Shown: one piece after another, positions 1 to 7,540 of the stretch
How positions within the stretch are numbered: position 1 is the first letter of the stretch
Layout: every line of letters starts with the position of its first letter
Source: Ruminococcaceae bacterium FB2012
GTDB lineage: Bacteria; Bacillota; Clostridia; Oscillospirales; Ruminococcaceae
Assembly: GCA_900104495.1 (NCBI GenBank)
Contig: FMXS01000025.1
Location: 1-28,924, forward strand
Direction of reading: 5' to 3'
DNA length: 28,924 bases
The notes under the pieces: generated by a model
Databases searched by the model: none
What the model was told of the DNA's origin: nothing
Seen by the model: only the letters and a program-made list of their open reading frames with translations
Position numbers and translations under genes: made by a program

Positions 1-42
1 CCTCCTTTCGCTTTGGTTTATCGGTCAGTAAATGTATTTCGT

Positions 43-105
43 TCAGAATATCACGGGTGCGTTTTTGATGAGTGCTGCTAAGATCATAGCCCAGATCACT
101 GTCAT
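43..105 (-). CDS. 20-aa hydrophobic micropeptide (second of tandem array)
   Basis: A very short reading frame, MTVIWAMILAALIKNAPVIF, is preceded by a good ribosome site (AAAGGAGA, 7 nt before ATG). It lies 36 bp after the stop of the 27-aa peptide gene at 142-225 and shares its leader style (an ACCAAGCGAAAGGAG-type segment). Another such leader with AAAGGAGG sits at positions 1-20 on this strand, so a third small gene probably begins just outside the window. The peptide is almost entirely hydrophobic with one Lys, so it would insert in the membrane. No family is recognised. It probably belongs to the operon driven by the repeat promoter at 300-335. It could also be a non-functional leader peptide. 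Confidence rests on the ribosome site and the repeated layout. Confidence 0.5.
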   Translation of the reverse strand: MTVIWAMILAALIKNAPVIF

Positions 106-141
106 TTTTATCTCTCCTTTCGCTTGGTTTTTTATCAGTCA

Positions 142-225
142 TTAGCCGAAGATCGTTGAGAGGATGCCTCCGACGATCATTGCAGTTGTGCTTACTACAA
201 GTGTTCCTACGCAGAATGCGATCAT
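142..225 (-). CDS. 27-aa hydrophobic micropeptide (first of tandem array)
   Basis: The short frame MIAFCVGTLVVSTTAMIVGGILSTIFG is a single predicted membrane helix with no charged residue. It has a strong ribosome site (GGAGGGAAAC) 5-8 nt before ATG. Its leader from the -10 box to the start (226-299) is nearly the same as the leader of the 147-aa membrane-anchored protein gene at 6825. That protein's first 27 residues are also a hydrophobic segment ending in FFG, so the two may share an origin. The promoter is the direct-repeat type described at 300-335. Function unknown; candidates are a signalling peptide, a membrane micro-regulator or a small toxin, and none can be shown here. Confidence 0.6.
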   Translation of the reverse strand: MIAFCVGTLVVSTTAMIVGGILSTIFG

Positions 226-299
226 ATTGTTTCCCTCCTTTCGGTTGGATTTTTGTATCTCTTTTTCTGTGTTTTTGTTGTTTCCTTTTCTTTGATCTC

Positions 300-335
300 A
301 GTATACCACACCGCCTCTTACAAACTACTTACAAA
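300..335 (-). promoter_or_regulatory. Direct-repeat promoter A (SARP-like site)
   Basis: Reading on the minus strand, TTTGTAAG occurs at 335-328 and again at 324-317, an exact 11-bp offset. Exactly 11 bp then separate the second copy from a -10 box TATACT (305-300). There is no sigma-A -35 box in the expected place. The same arrangement occurs at 4798-4833, 6562-6597 and, with variant repeats, 6725-6760. Direct repeats in 11-bp phase just ahead of -10 are the known architecture of SARP-family activator sites. It drives the micropeptide genes. Confidence 0.75.
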
Positions 336-431
336 AAACACCGCTTTTCAGATTTATTTTTCCATTCTACGTTTTACACAAAGCAGGGTGCAAATGCTTG
401 TGCTGTTTGCACGATTATTGCTTTTTGCAGC

Positions 432-462
432 AAAAAAAGCGGACAGCCTGAGCTGCCCGCTT
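432..462 (-). terminator. Rho-independent terminator of the kinase/regulator operon
   Basis: On the minus strand a 9-bp stem (GCGGGCAGC with GCTGTCCGC, one G-U pair) closes a TCAG loop and is followed by seven T. It lies 85 bp after the response-regulator stop and ahead of promoter A. Confidence 0.8.
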
Positions 463-546
463 AGATATCGGATATTTCAAATTATTTCTTCTTCCCGGTG
501 ATCGGGAGCTGCGGCAGAGAGCAGTTGTCCTGCAGCCGCAGTCTTA

Positions 547-1326
547 TCATATATCATACAGAAAATCCGCCCAGTAATACTGGCTCATATACTCGTTCTG
601 ATAGGCGTTGACAGCGCCTGCGTCCAGCTCCTTGAAGCGGTAGTAGTCGCAGTCGAGAACATCGGGGTTGACCGCTAGGGCGTTGAAGTCCTTTACCACA
701 GCCGCCTCCGCTCCCACGGCTTTCAAACTCTTCATAAGGGAGTAGGTGAGCTGCTGCATATAGTTCTGCTGCTTTTTGTCGTAGGGCTCATCCTCGAAAA
801 GGGCGGCGGCGATCTCCTTGATGGTGCAGGAGCTGCCGTGGCGGTGAACGAGATAAGCGAAGATCTCCTTGGCCTTGCTGCGCTCGAATCGAACGTGCTC
901 TCCGTTTGGCAGGAACACATCAAAGTTTCCGAAGCACTGTACCCGCAGCAGCGCATTGCTTTTGGGCTCGAGGGGGAAGCGCAGGTCTTCAAGCTCGCGC
1001 TTTACATCCTCGGCGGTGACGGGCTTCATAATGTAGCCGCTGGCGTGGAGCTTCATAGCGTCTCCCGTATATTCCGAAAAGCCCGTGACAAAGATGATGT
1101 TCATTTTCGGGTTGACCTTTTTCAGTTCCTTTGCCAGCTCGACGCCGTTCATCCCTCTCATATGGATATCAAGGAATGCCACATCGCAGCCGCCCTTCTT
1201 GGCTTCTTCAAGCAGATCCTCCTGATAGCGGAAGCCGGTTATATCCGCATCGGGACTGGCTTCTCTGACAGCACTCTCCAGCATTTTGAGCATCAGCGGC
1301 TCATCGTCAACACAAAGCATTCTCAT
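547..1326 (-). CDS. Response regulator with SARP/OmpR-like DNA-binding domain
   Basis: This 259-aa protein has an N-terminal receiver domain with the acidic pair DD at residues 7-8, phospho-acceptor Asp53 (VAFLDIHMRGMNG), a Thr in IIFVTG near 83 and the conserved Lys in KP near 104. From about residue 125 (CFGNFDVF) it carries a winged-helix domain of the Trans_reg_C/SARP type (RSKAKEIFAYLV) with a short BTAD-like tail. I chose the ATG at 1326 because it overlaps the kinase stop by 4 bp (ATGA) and starts the receiver fold directly; the longer frame to 1419 lies inside the kinase gene. SARP-type proteins bind 11-bp-phased direct repeats. Four such promoters lie within 7 kb, so it is the obvious candidate activator, by inference. 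Confidence 0.9.
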   Translation of the reverse strand: MRMLCVDDEPLMLKMLESAVREASPDADITGFRYQEDLLEEAKKGGCDVAFLDIHMRGMNGVELAKELKKVNPKMNIIFVTGFSEYTGDAMKLHASGYIMKPVTAEDVKRELEDLRFPLEPKSNALLRVQCFGNFDVFLPNGEHVRFERSKAKEIFAYLVHRHGSSCTIKEIAAALFEDEPYDKKQQNYMQQLTYSLMKSLKAVGAEAAVVKDFNALAVNPDVLDCDYYRFKELDAGAVNAYQNEYMSQYYWADFLYDI

Positions 1327-2951
1327 TCCGTATCGCTCTCCTTTTTCACCTTGGGTATTATCACTCTCGCCGCGGTGCCCTCGCCCACCTTGCTGGTGAT
1401 GACAAGCTCTGCACCGCACATTTCCTTGAGACGTTTCCGTGTGTTGTCCATTCCGACATGGGAGCGGTCATCCTCTTTTTTCGGAGCATTCATATCGAAG
1501 CCCACTCCGTCGTCCGAGATCACCACCTCAAAGGAGTCCTCGGTCTCAAAGGAGGAGATCTTCACCGTTCCGCCGTATTTTTTCATCCCGACGCCGTGCT
1601 TGACTGCGTTCTCCACTATGGGCTGTATGCTCAGCAGCGGCAGTTCAAAGTCCGTTGCGCGGATGTCGTACTCGATGTTCAGCAGGTCATCGAACCGCAG
1701 CTTTTCGATGTAGAGATACTTTTTCAGGTGGTCGAGTTCCTTCTCAAAGGGAACGGGAGCGGTCTGTTTCAGGGAATCCATATTTCCTCTCAGATACTTG
1801 GCGAAGGTGATGGTGGCTTCCTTGGCGGTCTTGGGGTCGATGTCGCAGAGCACCGCAATGGATGAAAGAGCGTTATACATAAAGTGGGGACGTATCTGCG
1901 AGACCATTATCTGAACCTTTGCCTCGTAAAGCTCCTTTTCGGCACGCTCCTGCTCGGCGGCGATGCGGATGTTCTCCTTTGTATAGTGATCTATCTCGAA
2001 AGCAAGATCAGACAGCACATCCGCCAGATAGCCAAGCTCGTTTTTCACCGTGATCTTCATCATCTTGGCAGCTATCTTTGCGCTGTCCTTGTCGCCGGTA
2101 TATTCAAACACCGCCTTTTCTATCTTCGTCACAGGATCTATGGCCTTGCGGTAAAGGAAGATCAGCAGCACAGCCATAACTGTCACGGTACCGCCGATAA
2201 TTATTATCAGCGCCTTCTGCACCGTCCCCGTCAGCGCACTGCGGAATTCGTCCCAGCGGTAGGTCACGCCGAGGACGGCTCTGACCTTGCCGTTTATGAT
2301 GACAGGCTTGTATCCGATATAGTAATTTCCCTCGCTGTAGGGAAAGCCGTCAGCCCTTTCAAACACCACCTCGCTGCTGCCGGAATCTATCATATCCTGC
2401 AAAGTCTGATGCTCCGACATATCGAGATCAAAATACTCTCCGATCTTTCTGCCGGTGCCGTTCCTGCCGCAGTCAAACATCACCAGCCCCTGACGGTCCT
2501 CTTTGAGATCCATAAGGAACACGCTTTGAACGCCTGCTTTTTCGATCTTGTCGCTGACAGCATTGTTCAGTGAATAAAAATTGGACTGAAGAAACAGGCG
2601 TCTTATATCGTCCGGCATACCGTTATACCATTCATAAGTAAGATTATGAGGCTCGTAGTCATAAGTGAGCGTGAACGCCAATTCTTCATCGGTCAGCTCA
2701 CGGCTGTAATCGAAATCCGCTTTTTTCAGCTGATCCATATACCATTCCTTGACCTCGGGGTCCTTTGCATCACTAAGAAAAATGAAGGAGTCGGATATAT
2801 CTGCAATAGTTTCCCTGATATGATCGTTCTGCGCTTCAAGGAAACCGGCCTGGATGCTGTTATACACCGTCCATATAACGGCGGCGGTCATCAGCGCGAA
2901 CAGCGGAAAAACGATCACCGTCACCTGGAACAGCAGCTTTCTTCTTTTCAT
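1323..2951 (-). CDS. LytS-type sensor histidine kinase
   Basis: This 542-aa membrane kinase has a first transmembrane helix at about residues 8-30, an extracytoplasmic sensor region of about 215 residues, and a second helix near 245-268 (ALIIIIGGTVTVMAVLLIFLY). A linker follows, then the His_kinase domain with the phospho-acceptor His in QIRPHFMYNALSS (about 355) and an ATPase domain with N-box QPIVENAVKHG (about 440) and DDGVGFD. This is the PF06580 (LytS/YpdA) class. It is the first gene of a two-gene operon with the overlapping response regulator. The sensor domain is large and single-loop, unlike polytopic peptide sensors, so a small-molecule or wall signal is more likely than an AgrC-like peptide. 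Ligand unknown. Confidence 0.93.
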   Translation of the reverse strand: MKRRKLLFQVTVIVFPLFALMTAAVIWTVYNSIQAGFLEAQNDHIRETIADISDSFIFLSDAKDPEVKEWYMDQLKKADFDYSRELTDEELAFTLTYDYEPHNLTYEWYNGMPDDIRRLFLQSNFYSLNNAVSDKIEKAGVQSVFLMDLKEDRQGLVMFDCGRNGTGRKIGEYFDLDMSEHQTLQDMIDSGSSEVVFERADGFPYSEGNYYIGYKPVIINGKVRAVLGVTYRWDEFRSALTGTVQKALIIIIGGTVTVMAVLLIFLYRKAIDPVTKIEKAVFEYTGDKDSAKIAAKMMKITVKNELGYLADVLSDLAFEIDHYTKENIRIAAEQERAEKELYEAKVQIMVSQIRPHFMYNALSSIAVLCDIDPKTAKEATITFAKYLRGNMDSLKQTAPVPFEKELDHLKKYLYIEKLRFDDLLNIEYDIRATDFELPLLSIQPIVENAVKHGVGMKKYGGTVKISSFETEDSFEVVISDDGVGFDMNAPKKEDDRSHVGMDNTRKRLKEMCGAELVITSKVGEGTAARVIIPKVKKESDTE

Positions 2952-2983
2952 CAGATCACCTTGCTTTGCGATAGCTTGGTTAC

Positions 2984-3012
2984 ATTATACACTAAAACTT
3001 CTTAAATGTAAA
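2984..3012 (-). promoter_or_regulatory. Sigma-A promoter of the kinase operon
   Basis: Minus strand TTTACA (3012-3007), a 17-bp spacer, then TATAAT (2989-2984). No 11-bp direct repeats are present, so the two-component genes themselves appear to be expressed independently of the repeat promoters. Confidence 0.8.
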
Positions 3013-3020
3013 GACTTTCA

Positions 3021-3050
3021 GACAAAACAGCTCCCGCAATTTCGCGGGAG
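3021..3050 (-). terminator. Terminator after the 550-aa exported protein gene
   Basis: On the minus strand CTCCCGC/GCGGGAG form a 7-bp stem around GAAATT, followed by a T-rich stretch (CTGTTTTGTC). It lies 45 bp after the stop codon at 3095. Confidence 0.75.
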
Positions 3051-3094
3051 GTCTTGCTTTGACTTGGCTGAGGAAGGGCATTTTTTATGCTGCC

Positions 3095-4747
3095 TTAATA
3101 TCTGGTCGTTGTGGTCTCGGGGGCGTCGCGGTATACATCGAACCAGAAGCCGTTGTTCTGAGTGTGGATGTCTTTTATTACGGAGGGATTCGCGAAGTTG
3201 AAGGTCACAACGTTTCCGCCCTCTACGAAGTTCCACTCGCTGTATCCGAAGACGTGGGCGCCTGTGCTGTAGAGAGTGATCTCTTTCTCGGCCGGGTCGA
3301 TCTCGTCGATGTTTATGCCCTTGTAGAAGGTGTGGAGCACCAGGGAGCCCCCTATTCCGGTAAAGAAGTTCTTTGCGGCGGCTGCGTCGTTGTAGGCCTC
3401 GCCGGTAAGGATGTTCGCTCCCGCGGGGATCGCATCTGCCTTGAAGCCGTTGTTTTTAAGGTACCGGCGCATCGTTATGCCCTTGCCGCTGATGAATGCT
3501 GCGATAGCCTTTATGCTTTCGCTGTCAAGCCCCATTTTGGTCTTGATGTTTTCGTTGAAGAACCTCGTGGACTTGTAAACGGGTCCCATTCTGCCGGCAC
3601 TGTCGGTGCAGGTGGGGTAAACGGGGACTGCATTGTGGTTTGTTACCGTCAGGTCGGCTCTGAGCTCTTTTTTGTCGGTGCCCTTGTTTATGAAGATCAT
3701 CCTGTTCATATTGCGGAAGGCATCGTATCTGCCGACCACGGAGTTCTCGTCATAGGTTACGGAGTAATACTCTTCCATTACGGGCACCAGGGTCTCACCG
3801 TCACAGTAATTGCGGTATTCAGCTATGGTTTTGATCTCGGAGATATCCATTTTTACGGCCTTGAATTCCTTGATGCGTTCTTCGGTGCGTACCGCTGAAT
3901 TTCCGTATAAAGCATCTTTGATCTGCTCGATCTTGGTGTTGATGAGCTTCTGGGTCTTGGTTATCCTTGCAAGATACTCGGGCTCGATCGTGCTCTTCTG
4001 CTCGGGGGTCATATTGCAGACCTTGGACTGTGCGCTGAGGCACTGAACGAGTGCGAAGCAGCCGGCAATATAGTCTGTGATGATGAGGTCGGCAGCTGCT
4101 CTTGCCTTGTCAAGAGCCTCGCCGCTGAACATTGAGGACTGTGCGTAGTGCTCGTAGAGCAAGGTGAAGATGTCGCAGTTCTTGGTAAGAGACGGTCTGT
4201 TAAGAGCCTGCGTCAGGCTGCTGAATGTCACAAACACGTTATTGGACTCGGCCCAGCAGCTGCTGCCGTTGATGAGAGCGCCGATCTGCGCGTATTTGTT
4301 TTCCTCGGAGATATCCAACTTTCTGATGACCTCGATCTGGCTGATGATCTCCTGTATCTGCGAATTGAAGGTCTTGAACTGGAAGGAGTCGAAGCTCTGT
4401 ATCGCTGTGATGTTCTGCATCGAATCTCTCAGCTGATCGTTGAGGGCCTTCACCTTTTTGAACATATCGTTGATCCTTGCGTTGATGTCCGCGAGGGTGA
4501 GCTCCTTGCCCTTACCCAGCAGATCGTTTGTCAGCATCCTGAGTACCGGGGCGAAGGTCTTTCCGCCGGGGAAAAATTCCTTGATGCCTTCCAGCAGGGT
4601 CTCAACGCCGAGGTCAACGCCCTTGTCAGCGGTGATGCAGTTTGCCTGGATATTTGAGCTGTCCGCCGAAGCCGCGATGGAAGCGGCGGTGGTCATCGTC
4701 ATTACTGCTGCGAGGATAGCAGCTATCGTTCTTGCGGTCTTTTTCAT
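3095..4747 (-). CDS. Exported 550-aa helical protein of unknown function
   Basis: A clear Sec signal peptide opens the protein (MKKTARTIAAILAAVMTMTTAASIAASA, cleavage near residue 28). The mature part begins with long stretches of likely amphipathic helix (about 50-300: NDMFKKVKALNDQLRDSMQN, NSQIQEIISQIEVIRKL). The last 200 residues look more beta-rich and end in a Thr-rich tail (PETTTTRY). The start has a good ribosome site (AGGAGGAATCACT). Long helical bundles followed by a mixed domain occur in some pore-forming toxins and adhesins, but I recognise no motif, so this is only a thought. Transcription is from the direct-repeat promoter at 4798-4833, placing it with the micropeptides and the proteins at 5977 and 6825. 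It lies just upstream of the kinase operon on the same strand but has its own terminator. Confidence 0.85.
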   Translation of the reverse strand: MKKTARTIAAILAAVMTMTTAASIAASADSSNIQANCITADKGVDLGVETLLEGIKEFFPGGKTFAPVLRMLTNDLLGKGKELTLADINARINDMFKKVKALNDQLRDSMQNITAIQSFDSFQFKTFNSQIQEIISQIEVIRKLDISEENKYAQIGALINGSSCWAESNNVFVTFSSLTQALNRPSLTKNCDIFTLLYEHYAQSSMFSGEALDKARAAADLIITDYIAGCFALVQCLSAQSKVCNMTPEQKSTIEPEYLARITKTQKLINTKIEQIKDALYGNSAVRTEERIKEFKAVKMDISEIKTIAEYRNYCDGETLVPVMEEYYSVTYDENSVVGRYDAFRNMNRMIFINKGTDKKELRADLTVTNHNAVPVYPTCTDSAGRMGPVYKSTRFFNENIKTKMGLDSESIKAIAAFISGKGITMRRYLKNNGFKADAIPAGANILTGEAYNDAAAAKNFFTGIGGSLVLHTFYKGINIDEIDPAEKEITLYSTGAHVFGYSEWNFVEGGNVVTFNFANPSVIKDIHTQNNGFWFDVYRDAPETTTTRY

Positions 4748-4797
4748 AGTGATTCCTCCTTTGTGTGTTGTCTGATGTTTTCCTTTTCTTTGATCTC

Positions 4798-4833
4798 AGT
4801 ATACCACACCACCTCTTACAAACTGCTTACAAA
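4798..4833 (-). promoter_or_regulatory. Direct-repeat promoter B (SARP-like site)
   Basis: Minus strand: TTTGTAAG at 4833-4826 and 4822-4815 (11-bp offset), an 11-bp gap, then TATACT at 4803-4798. The region from repeat to leader (TATACTGAGATCAAAGAAAA) is the same as at promoter A, and the 8 bp before -10 differ from A (CGGTGTGG) by one base. It drives the 550-aa exported protein. Confidence 0.75.
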
Positions 4834-4887
4834 AAAGACTGCTTTTCAAAAAGATCCGAAAAAACTTTTGATTTCTGCGTCCTGCAC

Positions 4888-4920
4888 AAAAAACAGCACC
4901 CTGCTTTGTGCAGGATGCTG
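4888..4920 (-). terminator. Terminator of the L,D-transpeptidase gene
   Basis: On the minus strand CAGCATCCTGC pairs with GCAGGGTGCTG around ACAAA (11 bp with one G-U) and is followed by six T. It lies 19 bp after the stop codon at 4939. Confidence 0.85.
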
Positions 4921-4938
4921 TCCGTTGAGCGGCATCGC

Positions 4939-5742
4939 TCAGACGTTCTTGTTTGCAAAGGTGCGTGCTTCGTTGAGGTCAATGCCGAGGGCGTCAGCCT
5001 TGTCAATGGTTATCTTGCAGCCCTTCCTGACCTTCTGCATTATCAGCTTCATAATGGACTCATTCACCGCTACGCAGCCGCCGGTGTAGGGCTTGACAAG
5101 GCTCATGCAGTGGAAGAAGAAGCAGGATCCCTCTCCGGGCTTGCACTCGCTGTTGTAGCCCATATTCAGACAGTACTGATACTCGTAGGTGTAGTCGATG
5201 ATATGCTCGCACTCCTCCGGATCGAGACCGGGAACATCGTTGATGTTCACAAACTCATTGAAGTGCATACCGTCGCGCATATCTCCCGACCAGTAGTCGT
5301 TCTCAGTGACCTTGGTGTATTCCATCTGGCAGCCCGGGTCGTCCGCGATGCCGAAGGCCTTGTCGATGGTGAAGGTGCCTATGGGGGTGGTGGCGTGATA
5401 GCTGTCAGCCTTGCCCATTCCTTCGAGCCCGATATAGCCCGGAGCCTGAAGGACCATTTTCCAGTTCCCGTCGGAATCCTTCTCGTGCATACTTACATAG
5501 CAGGTGGTCTCGCCCACGCCTGCCACAACGATAAGCTGATCGCAGTCCTTTGCGGCGTCGAGCTTTTTGAACCATTCGGGGGAATCGACTGTCTTCTGAT
5601 TCTGTATGGAAAGGCTGTTTCCGCCGTCTGTCCCGGATATTGAGCTGTCCCGGCTGCCGCAGGCGGTCAGTGCTGCCGCCGATATCACCGCTGCCGCGAT
5701 GACAGGCATTATTCTTCTTCTGAATCTTACGGATCTTTTCAT
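4939..5742 (-). CDS. YkuD-type L,D-transpeptidase lipoprotein
   Basis: This 267-aa protein begins with a lipoprotein signal (basic residues, hydrophobic core, lipobox LTAC with the Cys near 28) and a short Ser/Gly linker. The rest fits a YkuD fold: LIVVAGVGETTCYVSMHEKD, the product-stabilising TPIGTFTI segment and a C-terminal FHCMS...YTGGCVAVNE. This matches the family's HxxxS...GC motif, with the Cys of GGC as nucleophile. The family makes 3-3 cross-links in peptidoglycan or attaches proteins to it outside the membrane. The region between TPIG and the catalytic motif is long and acidic with extra Cys residues. I chose the ATG at 5742 for its ribosome site (AAAGGAG) and because the signal starts there. 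It has its own promoter and terminator. Confidence 0.88.
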   Translation of the reverse strand: MKRSVRFRRRIMPVIAAAVISAAALTACGSRDSSISGTDGGNSLSIQNQKTVDSPEWFKKLDAAKDCDQLIVVAGVGETTCYVSMHEKDSDGNWKMVLQAPGYIGLEGMGKADSYHATTPIGTFTIDKAFGIADDPGCQMEYTKVTENDYWSGDMRDGMHFNEFVNINDVPGLDPEECEHIIDYTYEYQYCLNMGYNSECKPGEGSCFFFHCMSLVKPYTGGCVAVNESIMKLIMQKVRKGCKITIDKADALGIDLNEARTFANKNV

Positions 5743-5825
5743 ATAGAGCTCTCCTTTGTATATTGTTAGATCTGAATGCTGTATTCCCGATTTTTCAGTG
5801 CCGGGAAGGGATGAAGCCTGCACCT

Positions 5826-5854
5826 ATTATAGCACAAAATGATGATAATTTCAA
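5826..5854 (-). promoter_or_regulatory. Sigma-A promoter of the L,D-transpeptidase gene
   Basis: Minus strand TTGAAA (5854-5849), 17 bp, TATAAT (5831-5826), about 85 bp ahead of the start codon. Strong consensus, no direct repeats. The stretch from 5855 to 5976 holds no gene I can support. Confidence 0.85.
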
Positions 5855-5976
5855 GAAGGTGTTTTTTTATTATTGCGGCGGTCACCTGCTTCGGCTTCTG
5901 CGTCCCGCAAGCACAAATGCTGTGAGGACTGCGGTGTTGTCAAGGCTGAAAAAGCGGAAGAGAGCACCGGCAGTTT

Positions 5977-6510
5977 TCAATTATTATTCTGAGACTGCTG
6001 CTTTTTGCTTTCAGCGTGCTTGTAATAATGATCTCTGAGCCACTTTGCAATGACCTGACGCTTGCTCTTGCCTCTGCCTATCGGCAATACTTTGCTCTGC
6101 TGATGATGGTCGGTGGTATCAAGATTGAGAAGCTCGCCTGTCTGCTTGTAAAGCTCGTACAGCTCGTTGGTGATAAGCCCGTCGGGCTTTGCAGTACGGA
6201 TCACATCAAGTACCTGCTGATGTGTGAGGCGCATACCGTCCTCGGTCTGATAAATGTTGTAATCCCAAGCGTCGGCGGTGCAGCGGATGCCGAGTCTTTC
6301 CAGAAGATCTTCGACGATCTTCAGTTCGCTGTCGTTGTAGGGATTATCTATCACATCTATCCAGGTCTCTTCAAGATCAAGGTTCTCGATCGCTGCATCC
6401 TTGATTTCCAGGTTCTCGTCGTATTCAGCCGAAGCCGTGACCGATGTAAATGCTGTCATCATCATTACTGCTGCGCCTATTGCTGCTATTTTCTTAGTGA
6501 TGTTTTTCAT
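5977..6510 (-). CDS. Exported 177-aa protein of unknown function
   Basis: It has a typical signal peptide (MKNITKKIAAIGAAVMMMTAFTSVTASA, cleavage near residue 28), an acidic mature N-terminus, a central helical region (YNDSELKIVEDLLERLGI, THQQVLDVIRTAKPDGLI) and a strongly basic, Gln/Asn-rich C-terminus (GRGKSKRQVIAKWLRD ... KKQQSQNNN). The ribosome site is AAAGGAGAGATCACT. No family recognised. The signal peptide resembles that of the 550-aa exported protein, and both are under a direct-repeat promoter. It is divergent from the 147-aa protein gene at 6825, which has the fourth promoter of this class, so the intergenic region 6511-6824 holds two such promoters back to back. Confidence 0.85.
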   Translation of the reverse strand: MKNITKKIAAIGAAVMMMTAFTSVTASAEYDENLEIKDAAIENLDLEETWIDVIDNPYNDSELKIVEDLLERLGIRCTADAWDYNIYQTEDGMRLTHQQVLDVIRTAKPDGLITNELYELYKQTGELLNLDTTDHHQQSKVLPIGRGKSKRQVIAKWLRDHYYKHAESKKQQSQNNN

Positions 6511-6561
6511 AGTGATCTCTCCTTTTATTATGTTTCGGGTCGTTTTCCCTTCTGTGATTAC

Positions 6562-6597
6562 ATAATAACATACCCGCCCTTACAAACTACTTACAAA
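6562..6597 (-). promoter_or_regulatory. Direct-repeat promoter C (SARP-like site)
   Basis: Minus strand: TTTGTAAG at 6597-6590 and 6586-6579 (11-bp offset), exactly 11 bp, then TATTAT at 6567-6562. The spacer sequence before -10 differs from promoters A and B while the repeats and spacings are unchanged, which argues that the repeats are under selection. Confidence 0.75.
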
Positions 6598-6724
6598 AAA
6601 AGCCCTGTTTTGCTCCGAAAGCAAAAATATTTCTGTTTCTGCATTCTGCACAAAACAGGACGCTGTTTTTTGTGCAGAAGAGAGAACGTAATTATTTTTC
6701 AAGTTTTTTTGAAAAAGCCTGTTT

Positions 6725-6760
6725 TTTGTCCAGGTGTTGTCCTGTTCGGTGTGGTATACT
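6725..6760 (+). promoter_or_regulatory. Direct-repeat promoter D (variant SARP-like site)
   Basis: Plus strand: TTTGTCCA (6725-6732) and GTTGTCCT (6736-6743) are 11 bp apart; 11 bp then precede TATACT (6755-6760). CGGTGTGG directly before -10 is identical to promoter A, and the leader down to the ribosome site is nearly the same, but the repeat core is TTGTCC instead of TTGTAA. A perfect inverted repeat (TTTTTCAA/TTGAAAAA) lies just upstream at 6696-6717. Confidence 0.65.
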
Positions 6761-6824
6761 GTAGTCAAAGAAAAGGAAAACAACAAAACAGATACAAAAT
6801 CCAAACCGAAAGGAGGAAAAAGCA

Positions 6825-7268
6825 ATGTTTACAGCTTGGGTAATATGCTGCGGCACAGTTATAACAGCACAGCTCGGATTTATGGTATACGTTCACTTCT
6901 TCGGCAATCCGCTTCAGTATGAACTCTTTAACCAGAATAAGGCGAATGAAACGTATCTTGACGGAAATCTCAAGATCACCAAGACGGATAAAGAATACCG
7001 GATAAGAGTCAATAAGAACTACGTTCAGAAGCTGGGCGACGATGATGACGGAATATACAAATTCCCGATAGACTTGACAGTTTATACAGGCAACGATTAT
7101 TTCAACGATGACACAGGTGGAAGAATGTATTCAAACTACAGGATCGAAGTAAACGCTGCTTTCTATCCGACACTGGACGGCGGAGTATCTACGGTCAACG
7201 TGCCATCGATCGCGGAAGATTTCTTGATTTATACCAATGCAAGACTTGAACCAAATGTAATTAGGTAA
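6825..7268 (+). CDS. 147-aa membrane-anchored extracytoplasmic protein, unknown
   Basis: An N-terminal hydrophobic segment (MFTAWVICCGTVITAQLGFMVYVHFFG) has no clear cleavage site, so it probably acts as a signal anchor. About 115 outward-facing residues follow, rich in Asn, Asp and Tyr with alternating beta-like patterns (GNLKITKTDKEYRIRVNKNY, IEVNAAFYPTLDGG). The ribosome site is AAAGGAGG, 7 nt before ATG. The leader and promoter are closely similar to those of the micropeptide operon at the left edge, and its N-terminal segment resembles the 27-aa peptide in length and composition. It may be that peptide type extended by a surface domain. Function unknown. Confidence 0.85.
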   Translation: MFTAWVICCGTVITAQLGFMVYVHFFGNPLQYELFNQNKANETYLDGNLKITKTDKEYRIRVNKNYVQKLGDDDDGIYKFPIDLTVYTGNDYFNDDTGGRMYSNYRIEVNAAFYPTLDGGVSTVNVPSIAEDFLIYTNARLEPNVIR

Positions 7269-7286
7269 AGGCACTTCACCACCCCG

Positions 7287-7321
7287 AGCCGAGAGCCCAG
7301 CTCTCGGCTCATACTTTTTAG
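7287..7321 (+). terminator. Terminator after the 147-aa protein gene
   Basis: Perfect 11-bp stem GAGCCGAGAGC/GCTCTCGGCTC around a 3-nt loop, followed by ATACTTTTTA. It lies 18 bp after the stop codon. The stretch 7322-7467 that follows holds no gene I can support. Confidence 0.9.
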
Positions 7322-7467
7322 CAAAGAAAAAGCCATATCCGAACTCAAGCATAACACCGAGACAGATCATCAAAGAAGAAAAACCACGGCTTTGCCGCGC
7401 CAAAGAGGCACTTTGTTCCATATCCTCCTTTTTCTTCGTAATCCCCCAAATCCCTCCCCGCAAAGAC

Positions 7468-7496
7468 TTGAAAAATCGGAAATAATGTGTTATAAT
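7468..7496 (+). promoter_or_regulatory. Sigma-A promoter of the c-di-GMP enzyme gene
   Basis: TTGAAA (7468-7473), 17 bp, TATAAT (7491-7496), about 45 bp ahead of the start codon. Confidence 0.85.
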
Positions 7497-7540
7497 GTAA
7501 ATTGGATTTATGTACTATGACCTTGATCGGAGGGATCGGG

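Noticed and set aside
838..1713. Plus-strand frames opposite the kinase and regulator genes
   Set aside because: They are shadows of the minus-strand coding sequence; none has a ribosome site or domain pattern.
7345..7463. Small minus-strand membrane peptide starting MEQSAS behind AAGGAGG
   Set aside because: The ribosome site is too close to ATG, the frame runs on into the antisense of the 147-aa gene, and it overlaps the terminator.
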